From: Phaeocystidibacter sp965659415
Lineage (GTDB): Bacteria > Bacteroidota > Bacteroidia > Flavobacteriales > Schleiferiaceae
NCBI GenBank assembly: GCA_965659415.1
Contig: CBFHVA010000014.1
Span: forward strand, 1 to 64,000
Direction: 5' to 3'
DNA length: 64,000 bases
The notes under the pieces are model-generated. The model was not told where the DNA came from, made no database searches, and saw nothing but the letters and a program-made list of their open reading frames with translations. Shown here in pieces: positions 43,754 to 51,792 of the stretch; positions within the stretch are counted from its first letter, which is position 1; every line of letters starts with the position of its first letter. A program made the translations under genes and the position numbers.

Positions 43754-45476
43754 GAAGGTTGAAATAAGCCAAATTGAGCTACTCAAGCGGAAGCTTGAAC
43801 GCGAGAAAGCCGCAAGGCTCGAGGCTGAGCGACTTCTTGAGGAACGCTCACTTCAACTATATCAGGCCAATGTAGAGTTAAAGGCACTCAATGAATCTCT
43901 GCAAGAAGAGAATCTGGTTCAGATTCAGGAGATTCACAAACAGAATCACTTCTTCGAATCTGTTTTCAATACACTGCCAGCCCAACTCGCGGTACTCGAT
44001 GAAAAGGGGCGCTACATCTTTATAAACAACCGCGCCATCCCCGATCCTGTTATCCGGGAAAAATGCGTCGGCTTGACCAACGAAGAGATTGCTGAATTTG
44101 TAGCGTATCCTGAGGGTGTTCTTGAAGAACGCACTCGAATAATGAACGAGCAATTCATCAAGCCACATACCGCCGACTGGATCGAAAAGTGGGTGATAGA
44201 TGGCAAGGATATGTACATATTGAGACGTTTACATCCTCATTTCGACAGCGAAGGTCAACTCGTTATGTTCATTGGCTATGGGGTGAATGTCACTCAAAGT
44301 GTGGAGGATAATATCAAGTTGAGTAAGGCGAAGGAAGCGGCAGAAGCGGCTACAGTTGCTAAGTCAGAGTTCCTCTCCAAGATGACCCATGAACTTCGTA
44401 CTCCACTGAATGCCATTACCGGACTTACCGACGTGATGCTGAAAACACCAGAAGAAATGAAGGTGAAGTATCTGGAAGCGGTTAAATATTCAGCGGATAG
44501 TTTACTAGGTATCATCAATGAAATCCTCGACTTTTCGAAGATTGAGGCGGGTAAAATGGTCTATGAGAATGTGAACTTCAACCCGAAGTTGGTGTTGTCA
44601 GGAGTTCATCAAACTTTTGGGCTGAGAGCTTCTGAAAAGGGTTTAGAGCTCACTGTGGACATTGACGCATCGGTGCCTTCTAGCTTGAAAGGAGACCCCC
44701 AAAAGCTTTCACAAGCGCTTACGAATATCGTGGGTAATTCCGTGAAGTTTACCAAGGCTGGGTCGATAAGAGTTCGAGCTTGGTGGAAGGAAAGCAAGGA
44801 AGATAAAGGAATATTGGTGACAGAACTTGAGGATACGGGTATTGGAATTCCTAAATCCAAGCTGAAGACCATCTTCAAGAGCTTTGAGCAAAGTTCATCG
44901 AGTACATCGCGCACTTACGGCGGAACAGGGCTTGGATTGACCATCACAAAACTATTTATAGAAGGTATGAAAGGAAGTGTTGATGTGAAGAGTGAAGTGA
45001 ATAAAGGCACTAAATTCACTCTCGAAATTCCTTTTGTAGTTCCTAAATCATCGTCTCTGAATGGTAAGAAAGGAATTCTACACACCTCAAATCAAGACTA
45101 TAGCACAAAGAAGGTGCTTTTGGTTGAGGACAACGAAATGAATCAACTCGTGTTCAAAAAGATGGTTGAAAAGTGGAATCCTCAATTGTTCATGGTAAAC
45201 AATGGCGAGGATGCGCTTCGATGGATGAAGAATGATGATTGGGATATGGTTTTCATGGATATTCAAATGCCTATTAAAAGTGGTATTGAAACCATTTCGG
45301 AGTGGCGTGAATACGAGTCTGAGAATAACCTAGAGCCACTTTCGGTAGTGGCGCTTACTGCCGACGCATTCGATGAGTCGCGAAATCAAGCACTCCAAAG
45401 TGGCATGACTGATTTTGCTACAAAACCACTAAGTAGTGAAGAATTAGGACGCGTTTTGTCGAAGTACCTCGACTAA
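43746..45476 (+). CDS. H-NOX-associated hybrid sensor histidine kinase
   Basis: A 576-residue cytoplasmic hybrid kinase. An N-terminal coiled coil (about 1-65) is followed by a PAS domain (about 70-190), then HisKA with phospho-acceptor His215 in MTHELRTPLN, HATPase_c with GIGIP and the G box GGTGLGL (about 320-445), and a receiver domain with Asp505 in VFMDIQMP. No membrane segment is present, so the signal must come from a partner, most likely the overlapping H-NOX. The pair resembles the HahK/HnoK systems. No output regulator follows, so phosphotransfer to a remote protein is expected. Confidence 0.92.
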   Translation: MVEKVEISQIELLKRKLEREKAARLEAERLLEERSLQLYQANVELKALNESLQEENLVQIQEIHKQNHFFESVFNTLPAQLAVLDEKGRYIFINNRAIPDPVIREKCVGLTNEEIAEFVAYPEGVLEERTRIMNEQFIKPHTADWIEKWVIDGKDMYILRRLHPHFDSEGQLVMFIGYGVNVTQSVEDNIKLSKAKEAAEAATVAKSEFLSKMTHELRTPLNAITGLTDVMLKTPEEMKVKYLEAVKYSADSLLGIINEILDFSKIEAGKMVYENVNFNPKLVLSGVHQTFGLRASEKGLELTVDIDASVPSSLKGDPQKLSQALTNIVGNSVKFTKAGSIRVRAWWKESKEDKGILVTELEDTGIGIPKSKLKTIFKSFEQSSSSTSRTYGGTGLGLTITKLFIEGMKGSVDVKSEVNKGTKFTLEIPFVVPKSSSLNGKKGILHTSNQDYSTKKVLLVEDNEMNQLVFKKMVEKWNPQLFMVNNGEDALRWMKNDDWDMVFMDIQMPIKSGIETISEWREYESENNLEPLSVVALTADAFDESRNQALQSGMTDFATKPLSSEELGRVLSKYLD

Positions 45477-45562
45477 TACCTCGTGATTTTATGGTTTGAA
45501 AACGGGAGGTGTCAATTGCGTCCTCTGTATCTTCGTGGGTATTGAAAAATACCTAACCGAGG

Positions 45563-47815
45563 ATGCATTCGAATAGCCCGATTCAACTTGCTGCAGATTT
45601 TGTCAATAGGACAGGCAGGAACCTGTTTTTGACAGGAAAAGCAGGTACGGGTAAAACTACCTTTTTGAGGGAACTGGCCCGAAGCACTCACAAGAATTAT
45701 ATGATTGTGGCCCCAACGGGAATCGCTGCTTTGAATGCAGGAGGAGCTACAATTCATTCTCAATTCTCCTTGCCCTTTGGTGCCTATATCCCTGATTCCA
45801 ATTATCGCTTGGCTTCCAATCAAGCGCAGGGCTTTTTTACGCGAGAAATCCTTTTTCGAAATAGTCAACTTTCCAAATCAAAGAGGCGGGTGCTTCAATC
45901 ATTGGAGCTATTAATAATTGATGAGGTCAGCATGCTCCGCGCCGATGTGTTAGATGCTGTGGACCTCCGCTTAAAGTCGGCCAAGAATATCTGGGATCGC
46001 CCATTTGGAGGAGTTCAATTACTCTTTATTGGAGACTTGTTTCAGCTCCCACCCGTTGTAAAGGAACACGAAAGGGCCGTGATGAATAGGTATTACCCCA
46101 ATCTGTTCTTTTACCATTCTATTGCGCTCAAACAAAGTGGACTCGTTTACATTGAACTTCACAAAATTTTTAGACAGTCGGAGGAAGGGTTTATCCAAAT
46201 CCTGAATCATCTTCGAGACAATGAGATTACAGAAGAGGATCGCGATGTGCTTAACCAATATTATCGAGAAGATTACGAGCCTGAAGAGGGTGTGATCACA
46301 CTAGCTACTCACAATAGGCAAGTCGATAACATCAACCAATCCTCCTTGGATGCCTTAGAGGGAGAGTCGTTCACGTATCGTGCAAAGATTCAAGGAGATT
46401 TCCCCGAGAAGCTATATCCGTGTGAAAAGGAGCTCGTATTGAAAATTGGTGCTCAGGTCATGTTTGTTCGGAATGATTCGAGCATGGAGAAACGGTACTA
46501 TAACGGGAAGATTGCGAAAGTAGTGGATCTTGTTGAAGATGAAATAACCGTTCGATTGGAAGGGGAAGAGGATGATTTTCTCGTTCCAAAAGAAACCTGG
46601 GAGAACGCAAAATACGCAGTGGAAGATGATAGTCTTTCTCCAGAATTAGAAGTATTGGGCACCTTCGCCCAATTCCCTTTGAAGTTGGCATGGGCAGTAA
46701 CCATCCACAAAAGCCAAGGGCTTACTTTTGATAAGGCCATTATTGATATCGGGAGAGCTTTTGCGCCCGGGCAAGTTTATGTCGCTCTAAGTAGGCTTCG
46801 AACTCTGGATGGCCTAGTTTTAAAAACTCCGATTCCATTGTCAGGCGTGCAGAGCAACCCAGATGTGATGCATTTCAGCAAGGAGAAAAGGGCCAATGCA
46901 AACCATGCAAAGGACCTTAAAAGCGGCCAAGCTAGCTATGCAACTCAATTGGTCATTGAGGCTTTCAACTTTAAGTCGTTTGACCGCTTATTATCCAAGA
47001 CGGTAAACAAATGGCAAACACCCTTGCCTTTTGATGATAGCAGTGTGGCGAATTGGCCCACAGAGTGGAAAAAGCTCACTGATAATATTATCAAGGTAGG
47101 TGCGAGTTTTCAGAAGCAATTGCTCAATTTGATTGCTTTAGCTGATGGAGATAAGTTGATTGAGCGCCTGGAGAAAGGAACCTCTTATTTTGAAGAAGAG
47201 TTGAAGCAAAGTTTGCAAAGCATGTATGCCTTCCGTGCAGATGTTGCTAGGGCAAAAGGTGTTAAGCAAATGATCAACGACCTAGACGATATAGATCAAT
47301 ACCTAATTCAGAAATGGAAGAGAATTAAAGAGATTCTCAAACGTGTACAGGCCTTGTTCGAAGGAGCTCAAATTGAAAAAGATATTGCCGGAGAAAAGCA
47401 AATTGTGAACTGGCGGAAGGAGGCCATCGAATTCGAGCAAAATCGCGTTGGGTCGAAAACTGGACTTAAGCGTACGAGAAGAAAAGGGAAGGTAAGTTCG
47501 GAAAAAGCCGGTCCTTCCACCTATGACCAAACCTTCGCTTTACAGAAAGAAGGTCTTTCGGCGAAAGAAATTGCTAAGAAACGGGACCTCACTGAAGCCA
47601 CTATCTTGGGGCATTTTGCCCGTGGGATTAGTCAAGGTAAACTTCGAATTGAAGAGGTGATGAATTCTGACCTAGCCGAGGAGATTATCAGCAGTCATAA
47701 GGGGCAATCTTCCTTATCTGACTGGAGGAACGATGTTGATAAGAAGTACAGTTTTCAAGAGCTACGAATCGCTTTGGCCGAGATAGTTCGAAGAAGCGTG
47801 GAATCGGTAGGCTGA
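45563..47815 (+). CDS. PIF1-like helicase with C-terminal helix-turn-helix
   Basis: A 750-residue superfamily 1 helicase. Walker A is GKAGTGKTT near residue 28, Walker B is IIDEVSML near residue 117, and the late motif VTIHKSQGLTFDKAIID lies near residue 385. The C-terminal third is helical and ends with an HTH_40-like domain (TYDQTFALQKEGLSAKEIAKKRDL, then ATILGHF). This architecture is common in Bacteroidota and is linked to DNA repair or G-quadruplex processing by homology with PIF1. Confidence 0.85.
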   Translation: MHSNSPIQLAADFVNRTGRNLFLTGKAGTGKTTFLRELARSTHKNYMIVAPTGIAALNAGGATIHSQFSLPFGAYIPDSNYRLASNQAQGFFTREILFRNSQLSKSKRRVLQSLELLIIDEVSMLRADVLDAVDLRLKSAKNIWDRPFGGVQLLFIGDLFQLPPVVKEHERAVMNRYYPNLFFYHSIALKQSGLVYIELHKIFRQSEEGFIQILNHLRDNEITEEDRDVLNQYYREDYEPEEGVITLATHNRQVDNINQSSLDALEGESFTYRAKIQGDFPEKLYPCEKELVLKIGAQVMFVRNDSSMEKRYYNGKIAKVVDLVEDEITVRLEGEEDDFLVPKETWENAKYAVEDDSLSPELEVLGTFAQFPLKLAWAVTIHKSQGLTFDKAIIDIGRAFAPGQVYVALSRLRTLDGLVLKTPIPLSGVQSNPDVMHFSKEKRANANHAKDLKSGQASYATQLVIEAFNFKSFDRLLSKTVNKWQTPLPFDDSSVANWPTEWKKLTDNIIKVGASFQKQLLNLIALADGDKLIERLEKGTSYFEEELKQSLQSMYAFRADVARAKGVKQMINDLDDIDQYLIQKWKRIKEILKRVQALFEGAQIEKDIAGEKQIVNWRKEAIEFEQNRVGSKTGLKRTRRKGKVSSEKAGPSTYDQTFALQKEGLSAKEIAKKRDLTEATILGHFARGISQGKLRIEEVMNSDLAEEIISSHKGQSSLSDWRNDVDKKYSFQELRIALAEIVRRSVESVG

Positions 47816-47893
47816 ATGTGTGATTTCAGACGGCGCTTTTTTGTAAGCCATAGAACAATCACACGTCCAACACCCAAATCGAAATATATAGCT

Positions 47894-48505
47894 ATGCGCT
47901 TAATTCTTTATCTACCTGCCTTTTTCCTTATGATTGTCGCTTGTTCAAGCACTGAATATGCATCCTTGGGAATGGAAGAGTCAAATCTGCCACAAGGACT
48001 CACTGTGGGCTCGCAGGTAACTCTCGACCCCTTAACTGATCAATTAGGGAGAGAAGTAGTTATTCCTGAAGAAGGCTACACCGTTGTATTCTTTTACCGC
48101 GGATCATGGTGTCCTTATTGTTCCCGTCAGATGAAGAACTTGAGTGATTCCATCCCACTTATCACCGACAAGGGTGCTCAAATTGTGGCGATTACTCCCC
48201 AGGCAGAGAATGAAGAGTTTATGGAGATGAGTGAGTACGTTGACAATCAAATCTCCATCATATCCGATTTGGATGGCTCCTTGATGCGCTACTTTGATGT
48301 CGACTTTTTGGTTACCGAGGGATATCAACGCAAGGTTTCAATGGTTCTTCAGACCGATTTAGCCGAAACCAATGAGCAAGAGGAAGTGACTCTACCTGTT
48401 CCGGCTACCTATGTTATTGACTCGAACGGAACTATTGTATGGCGCTTTTTCGATGAGAATTATCGAGTGCGTGCATCCGTCGCTCAGATTTTGGAGCAGT
48501 TGTAG
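47894..48505 (+). CDS. Peroxiredoxin/redoxin-like lipoprotein
   Basis: A 203-residue exported thioredoxin-fold protein. I use the ATG at 47894 because it gives a lipoprotein signal (MRLILYLPAFFLMIVAC); the open frame extends upstream without function. The active-site segment is FYRGSWCPYCSRQM, a CxxC typical of AhpC/TSA-like proteins of the peroxiredoxin-like family. It may reduce periplasmic peroxides or disulfides. Conserved TPQ and DSNGTI segments support the fold. Confidence 0.82.
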   Translation: MRLILYLPAFFLMIVACSSTEYASLGMEESNLPQGLTVGSQVTLDPLTDQLGREVVIPEEGYTVVFFYRGSWCPYCSRQMKNLSDSIPLITDKGAQIVAITPQAENEEFMEMSEYVDNQISIISDLDGSLMRYFDVDFLVTEGYQRKVSMVLQTDLAETNEQEEVTLPVPATYVIDSNGTIVWRFFDENYRVRASVAQILEQL

Positions 48506-48554
48506 CATCTACAAGCCTTAATTTGCGCTAAGTGTCCTACCTTGAGTGAGCCTT

Positions 48555-49526
48555 ATGAACGATACTTTAGATATTGTAATAATTGGAGCTGGTCCCATAG
48601 GATTGGCATGCGGTATTGAAGCTGAGAAGAACGGTTGGAGTTACGCTATCCTTGATAAAGGACCACTTGTCAATTCCCTGTATAATTACCCTTTGGGAAT
48701 GACCTTCTTTTCTACATCAGACAAGTTAGAGATTGGAGGAGTTCCATTTATAAGTCACAATGATAAACCTACACGAAGCGAGGCCCTTGAATATTATCGG
48801 CGTGTCGCTCAGAGTTGGAATCTCAAAACTCGCTTGTATGAAGAGGTGATTGAGATTCTTCGTGAGTCTGACGAGTTTGAAATTACAACCCGTAAAGGAA
48901 TACTCACCGCGAGGAAAATCATACTCGCCACGGGGTTTTACGACATCGCTCATCAGCTTAAGATACCCGGGGAGGAATTGCCAAAGGTGGCTCATTATTA
49001 CAGAGAACCGCATCCTTATTACGGACAAAAATTGGCCATTATTGGTGCGATGAATTCGGCCGTTGATGCCGCTTTGGAAACTTGGCGGAAGGGAGCTGAG
49101 GTAACCATGATTGTCCGAGGAGAGGAAATTGGCGAAAGGGTTAAGTATTGGGTTAAACCCGATATCGAGAATCGCATAGAGGAAGGGAGCATAAAGGCCC
49201 TTTTCAATGCTGAAGTACTCGAAATTAGTGATAGTCAAATACGGGTTCGAACTCAGGAAGGAGAACTTGTTTTGGAGAACGATTTTGTCTTAGCCCTAAC
49301 GGGTTATGAACCCAATTATCGATTCCTCCTCAGTCTAGGCATAGAACTCTCGCAAGATGAGATTCGAAAGCCATCTTACAACGCATCGACCATGGAAACC
49401 AATGTGCCTGGTGTTTACTTAGCCGGAGTGATTTGCGGCGGTATGGAAACAAATAAGTGGTTTATTGAGAATAGTAGAGAGCATGCCGAGCTCATTGCTC
49501 TTCATCTACGGGAGTCTCTCGCTTAG
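48555..49526 (+). CDS. ypdA: YpdA-type bacillithiol-disulfide reductase
   Basis: A 323-residue flavoprotein, taken from the ATG at 48555 (a GTG at 48546 would add three residues). It has the FAD-binding GAGPIGLACG near the N-terminus, a second dinucleotide-binding region AIIGAMNSAVDAALE, and the late VYLAGVICGG. YpdA regenerates bacillithiol from its disulfide with NADPH. Its end overlaps the convergent lipoprotein gene by 35 nt. The substrate is inferred from the family. Confidence 0.88.
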   Translation: MNDTLDIVIIGAGPIGLACGIEAEKNGWSYAILDKGPLVNSLYNYPLGMTFFSTSDKLEIGGVPFISHNDKPTRSEALEYYRRVAQSWNLKTRLYEEVIEILRESDEFEITTRKGILTARKIILATGFYDIAHQLKIPGEELPKVAHYYREPHPYYGQKLAIIGAMNSAVDAALETWRKGAEVTMIVRGEEIGERVKYWVKPDIENRIEEGSIKALFNAEVLEISDSQIRVRTQEGELVLENDFVLALTGYEPNYRFLLSLGIELSQDEIRKPSYNASTMETNVPGVYLAGVICGGMETNKWFIENSREHAELIALHLRESLA

Positions 49527-50208
49527 ATTGAAGTAATTCAGGCAAACGCAAATACACATAGGTTGTTCCATTGGTTGAAACGCGCCACTTTATAGGCAAT
49601 ACTTGGTCGTCAGCGTACCAACCTTCATACACGGTACCAGCAGTTACCGCATACCGATGAGAAGTCGCTATACTGTCCTGAGCATACCAATCTGATCCAA
49701 TGGTATCCTTTCGGATTTCAGCGATTTCAAAGAAGGATAGTTCGCTTCTCTCGGGCATGAAAAAAGCGACATCCATTTTATTTCCAAGAGTGTCAATTCC
49801 TTTTAAGACTAAATCAGTTTGAATAATGTCGTAAACGGGGTTGTATTCAATTGGTGCCACAAAGGTGTCTCCCTGTATAACGGTTAAAGCTTCTCGATCT
49901 TGGTAGTAGGTTTGATGGCGCGTTCTCCCTCTGAGGAATGTGTGCATTATCGGGAGTCCATTTTTAGAGACCTTCAGGGTGTCAATTAATGAAACTCCAG
50001 GTCCTTCAAGCGTTTGCACACGATAAAATCCGTCGGAAGTAGGAATGAGCTCCACTTTCATCTCGGCAGGTGTTTGAGAAAGGAGATCTTCATCTTGAAT
50101 GAACATCTTATATACCACTGATTCGGATTGATTAATCCCAGACATGGACTGACTCGATTTGCAACCTACTAGCAGAAGTATCGACGAGGCAAGAAGCGTA
50201 TATTTCAT
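49492..50208 (-). CDS. Lipoprotein of unknown function (possibly CpcT/CpeT-like)
   Basis: A 238-residue lipoprotein (lipobox VGC, cysteine near residue 16). The predicted mature protein is all-beta, with segments such as DWYAQDSIATSHRYAV and EGWYADDQVLPIKW. I do not securely recognise the family; the fold suggests a beta-barrel lipocalin-type protein. Transcribed toward ypdA, with which it overlaps by 35 nt. Confidence 0.62.
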   Translation of the reverse strand: MKYTLLASSILLLVGCKSSQSMSGINQSESVVYKMFIQDEDLLSQTPAEMKVELIPTSDGFYRVQTLEGPGVSLIDTLKVSKNGLPIMHTFLRGRTRHQTYYQDREALTVIQGDTFVAPIEYNPVYDIIQTDLVLKGIDTLGNKMDVAFFMPERSELSFFEIAEIRKDTIGSDWYAQDSIATSHRYAVTAGTVYEGWYADDQVLPIKWRVSTNGTTYVYLRLPELLQSKRETPVDEEQ

Positions 50209-50283
50209 GCGAACAAGGTACTACTTGCTCCGACATTTATATAGCTTATTCTATCTTGTCGATTCAAAACACACTTGATAGAT

Positions 50284-51048
50284 ATGAAATACATTTCCTG
50301 GAACGTGAACGGCGTAAGAGCGGTGGCTAAGAAAGGCTTTGCCGATAAGGTTAAAGAGATGAATCCTGACGTGATTTGTCTTCAAGAAACCAAAGCTACC
50401 CCTGAGCAAACAGCTGAAGCCGTTTCAGATCTGTCGGATTACAAAGTGTATGCTTTGGGTGCCGAGAGAAAGGGTTATTCCGGTACGGCTATCCTGACGA
50501 AGGCCGACCCGATTCAAGTGACTTATGGCTTGGGAATAGAGGAGCATGACACGGAAGGACGTGTGATAACAGCTGAATTCACAAACCACTACTTGGTTAC
50601 TGCGTATGTGCCCAATTCTGGTAATGGGCTTAAGCGTTTGGATTACCGTGAAACTTGGGATGTGGCTATGCGTGAGTATTTAGCTTCTCTAGAGAAAGAG
50701 AAGCCAGTAATATGGTGTGGTGACTTGAACGTAGCACATACCGAAATGGACATAGCACGTCCGAAGTCCAATTACAATAAGACAGCTGGTTATACCCAAG
50801 TAGAAATTGACGGTATGACCCGCTTTATTGAAGGAGGATTAGTGGATACGTTTAGAGCGTTGCATCCGGAAGAGATAAAATACTCGTGGTGGAGCTACCG
50901 TGGTGGAGCTCGTGAGAAGAACATCGGATGGCGTTTGGACTATTTTTTGATATCCAAAAGTATTCAGGACAAAGTGGCCGAAGCCTTCATTCTCAATGAG
51001 GTTGAAGGATCCGACCATTGTCCCGTAGGTATCACATTGAACGACTAG
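50284..51048 (+). CDS. xth: Exodeoxyribonuclease III
   Basis: A 254-residue AP endonuclease/3'-exonuclease of the ExoIII family; I use the ATG at 50284. Motifs: ISWNVNGVRA at the start, CLQETKA (metal-binding Glu), VIWCGDLNVAHTEMD, and the terminal GSDHCPVG with the catalytic Asp-His. It repairs abasic sites. Its stop is one base from the convergent neighbour. Confidence 0.95.
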   Translation: MKYISWNVNGVRAVAKKGFADKVKEMNPDVICLQETKATPEQTAEAVSDLSDYKVYALGAERKGYSGTAILTKADPIQVTYGLGIEEHDTEGRVITAEFTNHYLVTAYVPNSGNGLKRLDYRETWDVAMREYLASLEKEKPVIWCGDLNVAHTEMDIARPKSNYNKTAGYTQVEIDGMTRFIEGGLVDTFRALHPEEIKYSWWSYRGGAREKNIGWRLDYFLISKSIQDKVAEAFILNEVEGSDHCPVGITLND

Positions 51049-51049
51049 T

Positions 51050-51448
51050 TCATGCGGTTTTTGAAAGCTGATTTTCGTGTACCGCCTCGAATACATATTC
51101 AGCACGAGCCACTTTCTTTGTACGCTTCGGACCTTTTAGTATTCGAACGAATATTCTCAGCTTAACGCTTCTTCTTTCATCGGGATAGAATCTTGCAAGT
51201 ATTTCCACTTCATCGCCCAAGCGGGCATCGTAGTACTTGTCGAGATTCACATTTCTGCGGAACTTTTCATATTCCGGCGCAACTGCTATGAGTTGCTCTG
51301 TAGGCTTTGCGGTACTCTCCTCAATTTCGGAAAGGAGATCCCAAAGCTTGAGTTTGCCTTTGGCATCGGTTCTCGATTCGGTAACGAGAAACTGTCGGCT
51401 AAAGCCGTTACTGGTTTGGTTCTTCAAACTGCTCAATAAATCTTTCAT
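51050..51448 (-). CDS. Small protein of unknown function
   Basis: A 132-residue protein without signal peptide. It has a beta-rich C-terminal half (VEILARFYPDERRSVKLRIFVRIL) that recalls a hotdog-fold strand arrangement, and a basic end. No family is recognised. Upstream at 51496-51511 is a perfect inverted repeat, TTGGAA-CATT-TTCCAA, which could be an operator for this gene. Confidence 0.55.
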   Translation of the reverse strand: MKDLLSSLKNQTSNGFSRQFLVTESRTDAKGKLKLWDLLSEIEESTAKPTEQLIAVAPEYEKFRRNVNLDKYYDARLGDEVEILARFYPDERRSVKLRIFVRILKGPKRTKKVARAEYVFEAVHENQLSKTA

Positions 51449-51495
51449 AACAGGGGCGGACTTGCGGGTTCATCACTTAATGGAATCAGACGTGT

Positions 51496-51511
51496 TTGGA
51501 ACATTTTCCAA
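51496..51511. promoter_or_regulatory. Inverted repeat in the long intergenic region
   Basis: TTGGAA-CATT-TTCCAA lies 48 nt ahead of the small minus-strand gene. It is a candidate operator. The rest of 51449-51792 holds only the terminator and short ORF listed separately. Confidence 0.3.
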
Positions 51512-51582
51512 TAGTTGATTGAGCAGTGCATGTGCGGATTGCGAACAGAATTTTTCATTTTGATAGAATTTAAAAAGTACAT

Positions 51583-51617
51583 AAAAAAAGAGGTGCCTCC
51601 TGTGGAAACACCTCTTT
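51583..51617 (-). terminator. Intrinsic terminator downstream of the O-antigen ligase and short ORF
   Basis: On the minus strand AAAGAGGTG pairs with CACCTCTTT around a 13-base loop and is followed by seven T residues. No gene on the plus strand reads into it, so it must end a minus-strand transcript from the ligase region. Confidence 0.85.
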
Positions 51618-51641
51618 GTATCGTTGGTCTATTTCAGTCAA

Positions 51642-51743
51642 TTAGCAAAGGCATGAGGTGTTTCCAGCAGGGTACGCATAATTGACCATCCACATATTCA
51701 TGCGGTGGTTCTTAATGATGGTATGCTGCTTTTGACAACTCAT
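51642..51743 (-). CDS. Candidate 33-residue peptide with Cys-Leu-Cys C-terminus
   Basis: A short open frame starting ATG at 51743 and ending TAA at 51642-51644. It begins MSCQKQHTIIKNHR, is rich in Asn/Met in its middle and ends GNTSCLC. It sits 49 nt downstream of the ligase stop and 24 nt before the terminator hairpin, exactly where a small final gene of the operon would be. No homologue is recalled and no strong ribosome-binding site is seen, so coding is tentative. Confidence 0.35.
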   Translation of the reverse strand: MSCQKQHTIIKNHRMNMWMVNYAYPAGNTSCLC

Positions 51744-51792
51744 ATAGCGAATGTAACGAAGTTGATTCTATATTTCGTTCAACTCCAGTGAA

